Assembly: GCA_023678885.1 (NCBI GenBank)
Contig: CM043006.1
Span: 8,025,948 to 8,089,947 of the forward strand
From: Pogostemon cablin
Lineage: Eukaryota; Streptophyta; Magnoliopsida; Lamiales; Lamiaceae
DNA: 64,000 nt
Direction of reading: 5' to 3'
Positions within the stretch are counted from its first letter, which is position 1. Every line of letters starts with the position of its first letter. The translations under genes were made by a program, and so were the position numbers. The notes under the pieces were generated by a model. It saw only the letters and a program-made list of their open reading frames with translations, was not told where the DNA came from and searched no databases. This document shows positions 58,201 through 64,000 of the stretch, piece after piece.

Positions 58201-61200
58201 CACCATCATCTCCTGAAATGATGTTTCTTCTCTTGGAGTTTGGAGCCCCAAGTATATATTTCTTGCATTTTTTCTTGAATGAATTATTATTTCACAACTT
58301 TTCTTTCAAGTTGACAGAATTGGCGCTCCTCTTTTCTTGCATGAATTCTCAATTCACGCTCATGCTTAATTTTTTTTATATATTGCCGGGAGTATATCTT
58401 TTCCCTCTTTTCGTACGCGCTAGCCAATTGCATCATTATCTCCGTATAGATTTGAGTTTGACCTTTCTTTTCTTGGAAGTTGACGCCACAAGAACACTGC
58501 TTCAATAGGTGCCCTTCTTTCTTTGCCAATTATCATGGCTTTTCTTTTCCCAAGAGAAAAACAATTTCATTAGTTCTGAAAACCTTCAGTTGGAAAGGGT
58601 TACCCTTGAATTGTGAATATTCCAAATACCGATGTTGAACATGATAGAGAATTATGCCATTGCATTACTTTTTTTCTTAGTGAAGCTGGTTGATTCAGTT
58701 GAGATTTCTACATTTCATTTTTCTCTTCTCTTGTTTAAGCAAAATTAAGGTCGATCATACCTTTACTTGAGGTTGAATCTTCCTTCCTTTCTCTTTTCCT
58801 GAAGATATAACCTCGGGTATTTTTGCAGAAATATTCCCTTTCTCCCGGGGATTTAACACCAAACTCTGAGCCATTGGTAGTTGTGTAAACAGCAAAGTTG
58901 GATTTATCCATATGCTTCCATGTTGTAACAAATGTAGCCACCTTCGATATATATATTTTTTTGTTCTACAATTTCTGACTTCTTCCCCTTTCTCTTTTTT
59001 CTTTACGAGGATATAACCCTCGTACCCTTTCTTCTTGAGCAAATATTTCTCCTTCCCCGTGGATTTATTAATGGCTATGCTCTAACTCACTAGGCTACCG
59101 TTAATTGAGAAATGAAGTAGCAATTGGTACCTGGGGGAGGATTGAACTTTGGTAGCTTTTGTACTTTGGCCGATCCCTTCGGCTTTCTTCCAAATGAACT
59201 ATGTCAAAATTCTCATGAAGTAACTGCTACACTACATTAACCAATTGATTTAGGTCAGGCTCTTTCCCAAACTCGGACTTAACTGATATCCTCTCCTAAT
59301 GTTTATCCTCGGATGTTCTACGGATAATAGTAACGCCTTGATTTAACAAAACTACCCTCTTGCGCCTTTCCTCTCCCACTATTTATCCTCTAGCAACTCC
59401 TTGATTTAACGAAGCTACCTTGGATTCTTTGAAGCAATTATCTACTTCCATTCTCCAGCTGATTGGCCTATGACAAGCTAACCAATTGGACCCTCGCTTT
59501 TAGAGAAGAAGTGTTGATTTCTATGCTTTCATTTTTCTTTTCTTTCCTCCTTGATGAAATTATCCTCAAATTTCTTCTTCCCAAATGGATAACAACTTGA
59601 TTTCTAATCTTTCGCTGGAAAGTTAAGCCGTGACGTGCTCAACATCGGCTTCACCCTTCAGCTGGATAAAATCTTGATTTCTTACTTTGCTGTTGCCATC
59701 GTTTGCTCTAACCAATCAGCATTATCCTTCTCCCTTGTTCAGCCCCCGAGTTGTTCCTAGTTGGATGAGATTATCCTCAGATTTCTTCTTCCCAAATTGA
59801 TAAAATCTTGATTTCTTACAAGTTGGCCATCGCCTGCTCTAACCAACAATAGTACTCCATATTTTTCAGTTGTTCAGCCACGAGTCTCTGGCACTCTTTC
59901 AGAATTTATTCCCGGGTTGTACTGTGCCATTAACTTTTTGGAAAAAGTTATAGCCTCTTTTCTTTTCTTCTTCATCCAAATGAGCCACAATATTGCTGAA
60001 GGAATCCACAAGCCCATTCATCTGCGGATTGTAATTTTATTTTGCGGTAAAATACCCCTGGTTCTATCGTGTTTAATAGAATGTCAAGATGATTCTCTCC
60101 CCCTCAACATCTCAAAATCTTGAACAAAGATTTTAATCTTGATTCCTGATGAAATTAACAGATTGGTGAATTTCATGGCCAGCAAATTGAAAAACGACGA
60201 TGAATTGGATATGATGGCATTCTCCACTGCCTTGCTGTCAAGAACTGTAGAGTTTTAAACTTTAACGTCGTTGATGAAGAAACTCAACTGAAGAAGAAAA
60301 CGCTACTGTGAGCGAAATTTTCCATGGAGTCAAAATTCGTATTCTCACCACCGAATATTCTATTGAGATTAGAATTCCAATCTTGGATTCCCTTATTTAG
60401 GTTGAAAATATCTTGGTTGCTGGGCTTCCTTCCGTGTGGGCCGATTTTAACAAGATAATGAAGTTTAAAATACGTGAGATAACCACAGGTATCCCTGGTA
60501 GAATGTTGAACGCTGATCGACAGAGTTGACATCATCGGGCAGAGCAGCAGGTGATAGCCTGCTACTGTACTTTTATAGTCGAAATCTCCATTGGCTGGCG
60601 TTGTTCCATTTCCTTATATTTACCCTTTCTCGCTCTTTTGCAGTTATGAACTTGTTGATTGCAGAACATTATTTTTCCCTTCACCATATTTGGACCTAAT
60701 GAAACTTTTGAACGCAGTGAATGTTAATATCCGCTTCTTCTGAATATATTCGACTTGCAAGAGAAATATGTCGTCTTCGGAATATAGTCCCTTGAATTTT
60801 ATGCAGTTATAACGACACTTCGATGCTTTCCCCGAACATATTGTAAGATCTGTTGCAATTATGCCGACGTTCTAATCTTTGATTTCCTTTTTAACTTGAA
60901 TATATCAAGCAGTATGTCCCCTTGGATATGATCTATTGCTAGAGTATATTCCTCTTTCTTCTATTTCCACTCCAATATTTCTTTTCACATGTAGAGTTTT
61001 AGCTTCTTCACCTTGGATCACCTTGGATGCATGGATCTCCGCTTCTTAACCTCGGCGTCCTCTATCCTCGGTTATACTTTCTCTGACTTTTTCTCGGATA
61101 TGTATATATCATCTGCAATCTTCTCTTTTTCACTGACTTTTTTCTTTGATGTACGTCCTCGGAAATTTTTTTTTTATCGCCGACTTTTTGTCGTGGATCT

Positions 61201-62430
61201 TTAACTTTTTGTCGTGGATTTATCCATTGTTCTTTCTTTTCAATATCTCCAAGATAACCCCTGTCGTTCCTCAAATATACACTCTACCATATGAACAATT
61301 ATTACTGTGTAGAATATCCTTCGCTTTCTTTCTTCAAACTTATGCATAACCTCGGGTCAGCTTTCTTTCTTCAAACTTACGCTAACCTCAGGTATCTTGG
61401 CTTTATTTTTCCAGGACAACCCTCAAAGTTATGCATGACCTCAGCTTTTCTTTCTTCTTCACGTTCTAACCCACCGACCTACTCAACCCGAGCTTTTCTC
61501 CATGCAGGGAGGTGAAGGAGTTTCCCTGAATGCAACTAACCGATTGCAACTCAAAGAATAATTTCTAGAGCAACTAGCATCAAGGAGTCGACGGCTTCGG
61601 TGTTTTGACAAGAAATTTTGGTGATAAGATTTATATTATAATTTGGGAAGAAGTAGCAATTATCTGTAAGAATTTAGTAATAAGATTTGAAGGAGAGGAA
61701 TATGCTTTTCTGAAAGATGTATAAGGAAATTTACAGAAGGATAAGGGCATTTACAATATTTATGTAAGAAATCTTTTATTAAGAGATCTATTTGTGAGTT
61801 GTATCGAAACATCCAGGATAAATGAAGTTTGCAAGTAGGACTTAAAATAGCAACAGCAGAACACAAATTTTTGAGGAGAATGATATTATGGTGGGAGGAT
61901 TTTGTGATGAGATCTCTCAAAATTATAGAGGAAAGAATAAGGAAATATATATTTCTCTATCAAATTCTTTCACGTTTTTTATTAAGAATAGCAGGAATGA
62001 ATAACTCTAAGATGGACTACGATTTTTGGGGATCTCAGTGAAGATTCTTTTGATTGACGGAATTGTGGATAGGATTTGGGTATATAAGGAATGCAAATTA
62101 CAAGCAGAACCCAGTTCTTAATTTTAATCTCACTAGAAATGAAGAAGTGAGAGTTGAGCCAAGATCCATACCAATAGAGGAATTTCGATCGGAGTGGCGG
62201 CACTGACGACAGAGCTTACCAATCGTGAACTCCATTCTTCAACCTGAACTCCATTCTTCCTCCACAAACTGGAGACAGAAACAGATCTACAACCATCAAG
62301 CTACTGCCGTTGAGATTGGAGAAGTAGATCTCCTTCCATCGGAGCCAATATCACTGAAATCAGCAGAAGAACGTTGATCGGCGGGGTGGCAACGACGGCG
62401 GAGGAAGTCACAGATCGGAAACCGAAGTCA
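58200..62430 (-). other. Element D remaining internal region
   Basis: No gag or pol motif on either strand. Repeated pieces include AAATTTCTTCTTCCCAAAT-like segments near 59572 and 59777, a ~45-bp duplication at 61323-61395 (TTTCTTTCTTCAAACTTA), more TTATCCTC words and tRNA-like box motifs. 62200-62430 is GC-richer, as often found right after the primer site. Confidence 0.45.
59120..59215 (-). other. tRNA-like segment (A and B box-like) in element D
   Basis: The minus strand reads ATAGTTCATTTGGAAGAAAG, then about 45 bases later AAAGTTCAATCCTCCC and AGGTACC. These look like a D arm (pol III A box) and T arm (B box, GGTTCRANNCC) of a tRNA, at tRNA-like spacing, but stems are too damaged for a working tRNA. 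Confidence 0.4.
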
Positions 62431-62431
62431 T

Positions 62432-62449
62432 TTCCCACAGACGGCGCCA
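62432..62449 (-). other. Primer-binding site of element D
   Basis: Minus strand TGGCGCCGTCTGTGGGAA, a common plant Gypsy primer site, one base from the LTR. Confidence 0.9.
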
Positions 62450-62450
62450 A

Positions 62451-63250
62451 TGTTGTTGCTCGTTTTTGACATGAAGACTTAAACAAGAACAAACAACGTG
62501 TGATCTCCACCATCGCCAACCATGAGCGTAGAACTTGAAGAAAAGTAAATTAATACAAAGGACTTTTAACGAGGTTCGGTTCAATAGAACCTACATCCAC
62601 GGGAGTTGAAAGAGTACTTTATTGAAGAGGTTACAAGGAGAAATCTCTCATACTCCATGAACTAGAGTAATAGAGCTAATTACAGTATTGAAAAAGATGA
62701 TGAAGTGTAAAGAGATAATTATTTTGTGGGTGTGTATGTGTGTTGGAGAAGATGATGATGAAATCCCCCCTCCAAGTGTTGGATTCCCTTCCTTATATGA
62801 TTGTTGTTCACGTACTCCTCATGACCTTCATCCTTGTCTTCTTGTGTAGTCCAATAATGTGTTTCCATGTGTAGGAAATGGAATTAAATTGGTTATGGAG
62901 TGGTCCCAACCTCTTTCCATTGGTTGAGGTAGCATCTTGATGTGTGATGAATGAAGGGAATGTACTCCTCCATGCTATAGTTGGGCTGATAATACACATG
63001 GGAAGAGAATAAACCAAATTCTGCAGATCTTAGGAAACATAAGGGCCTTATCCTCGGGTAAATTGGGGATAAGCAGAAGGAGATAAATTTACTTCTGCTG
63101 GAGATGTTGGAAGGGCTTATCTCCCTATAGGTCGAGGATAATGACACAGCTTATCCCCGAGAATATAAGTCCACGCTCTAATGCTCTTCATCACACTTTT
63201 GTTAATATTTCTCATATATCCTTCATTTTTCTAGCGCGTAGTATCACGCC
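62451..63250 (-). repeat. Element D 5' LTR, truncated
   Basis: Matches 47564-48365. It is followed directly by element C LTR sequence at the same site as in the left LTR, including the CGCCT word. The last ~26 bases of the LTR are absent. Confidence 0.85.
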
Positions 63251-63251
63251 T

Positions 63252-63728
63252 TGATCGGTGTCATTTTCACCTAGATTTTAGTATCGTTTATTATTTATTT
63301 TTGTGTGTTTTTATTCATTTTGTATATCATTTGGTGGTGTTATATGAAGATATGGAGATTTGTGCTTTGAAATGATAAATGTGTGATTTTAATGATTAAG
63401 TGCCTTAAATTGTGCTATATTTGTAAATATTTAGAGAATTGGTAAATTAGTATAATTTGTGTGATTTTTAGGTAAAAATGGATTCTTGACACGATAAGAA
63501 AGATGTGAAAAAAAACGGAGCTCAATTTGAAGTTGAAATGGGGGAGAACGACCAAAGAAAAGCTGAAAAACACACGTCCAACTTGTGTAATTTTTTTTAT
63601 TTGTGAAAAAATCAAAACTAAGCGTGTGATATATTGTTTGAAAGCCACGGAAGAGAGGGTCGCGTGAGCATAAGAATCACTCAAATCGAAGATCGAATGT
63701 GAAAGTTATGTGCGAAACAGTGAGACTA
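63252..63728 (+). repeat. Partial element C LTR (first ~477 bp)
   Basis: Starts TGATCGGTGTC and is almost identical to 48366-48842 (four differences seen), stopping within GTGAGACT, where Copia E primer-site sequence begins. No second C LTR or TSD is present on this side. Confidence 0.85.
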
Positions 63729-63738
63729 TGATACCACT

Positions 63739-64000
63739 TGTTGGAAATAAATCCATAAATCTTAATGCCTTAAACCCTATTATGATTAAATGAGATTCCA
63801 AACGTAAAACGGAAGCGTACCTAATTCAATGAGTCCCCTAGGCAGAACACGAACTCGGGATCAGTGGTTTTATGGCCTTCCTCAACTAAGACTCCTTATT
63901 CCTTTATAGTAATTCCTTTCGATGGGGAAAAGGGAGAACTATGTGCGGCTTAGTATATTGGGGACTATAATTCTGTAAGCCTTTATATACAACACAATTG
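63739..64000 (-). repeat. Copia E 5' LTR (cut by window edge)
   Basis: Starts TGTTGGAAATAAATCC and follows the G and E LTRs through GTGCGGCTTAGTATATTGGG. The adjacent TGATACCA (63729-63736) is the remaining part of the primer site in minus orientation. Confidence 0.85.

Larger units (their letters stand above)
47564..63250 (-). mobile_element. Gypsy-type non-autonomous element D carrying host gene fragment
   Basis: The minus-strand 3' LTR is 47564-48365 plus 55646-55671 (split by element C); internal region 55672-62450; primer site 62432-62449; 5' LTR from 62451 rightward, broken at the position where C sequence begins (63251). The ends TGTTGTTG and CAACA agree. The left flank ACATG has no visible TSD partner because the right end is lost. 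The 6.8-kb interior shows no gag or pol motif but holds an armadillo-gene piece, paired hairpins, pyrimidine-rich repeats and tRNA-like motifs. Superfamily is inferred from the primer site and polypurine tract. Confidence 0.75.
34431..64000 (-). mobile_element. Ty1/Copia element E, interrupted by F and by D+C
   Basis: The minus-strand 3' LTR is 34431-34894; the 5' LTR starts at 63739 and runs off the window. Internal sequence remains at 34895-34919 and 43030-47563. Right of the D/C block only the end of the primer site is left (63729-63737). Same family as element G. Pol is recognisable but thoroughly decayed. Confidence 0.8.

Noticed and set aside
59120..59215. Functional tRNA gene
   Set aside because: Acceptor and D/T stems do not pair and flanks are element D sequence; only box-like motifs remain.

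Overview
This is a stretch of repeat-dominated, AT-rich nuclear DNA from a flowering plant, most likely a eudicot. The support is plant-type LTR retrotransposons with tRNA primer-binding sites, plant-type introns, and remnants of a plant glutamate-receptor-like gene (GLR), a mitochondrial glycine-rich RNA-binding protein gene (GR-RBP) and a plant armadillo-repeat gene. I see no intact protein-coding gene, no intact tRNA or rRNA gene and no prokaryotic feature. Most of the window is nested transposable elements, and most element ends below rest on matching target-site duplications (TSDs).

Layout. (1) 1-2945: right part of a minus-strand Copia element (G) inserted in a GLR gene, whose remnant follows at 2946-3360. 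(2) 3677-4731: a hAT-type element with an 8-bp TSD. (3) 6378-9117: a minus-strand GR-RBP gene with promoter, 5'-leader intron and four coding exons, carrying two in-frame stops, an intronic hAT insertion and a partial duplicate of its glycine-rich tail. (4) About 9331-33080: one copy of an AT-rich repeat (H), split by a 2.9-kb Mutator-like element (9730-12669) and by a small Stowaway-like MITE. That MITE is itself split by a Gypsy element (B, 13263-32532, minus). B holds an inverted solo LTR of its own family in its left LTR. In its right LTR it holds a solo Copia LTR that in turn contains a full Copia element (A, 23058-31334). (5) 33126-33979: a second H copy, which gives uninterrupted empty sites for the Mutator-like element and the MITE. 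(6) 34431-64000+: a minus-strand Copia element (E) interrupted by Copia element F (34920-43024) and by a Gypsy-type element D (47564-63250), whose left LTR is split by Gypsy element C (48366-55640).

All the elements look dead or non-autonomous. A and F keep broken integrase, reverse transcriptase (YVDD) and RNase H in Copia order. B keeps a broken gag and no pol. C has only a short degenerate coding region. D has no recognisable gag-pol but carries a piece of an armadillo-repeat host gene.

The most notable signals are: a sequence module found in the LTRs of both Copia and Gypsy families and absent from a sister Copia LTR; a Mutator-like element packed with an ATGTCCGC motif; three consecutive stem-loops with changed but still paired stems in B; a sharply bounded near-identical tract linking the two D LTRs and carrying part of C; and repeated tRNA-like box motifs inside D. 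Comparisons are by eye; no alignment or database search was run.
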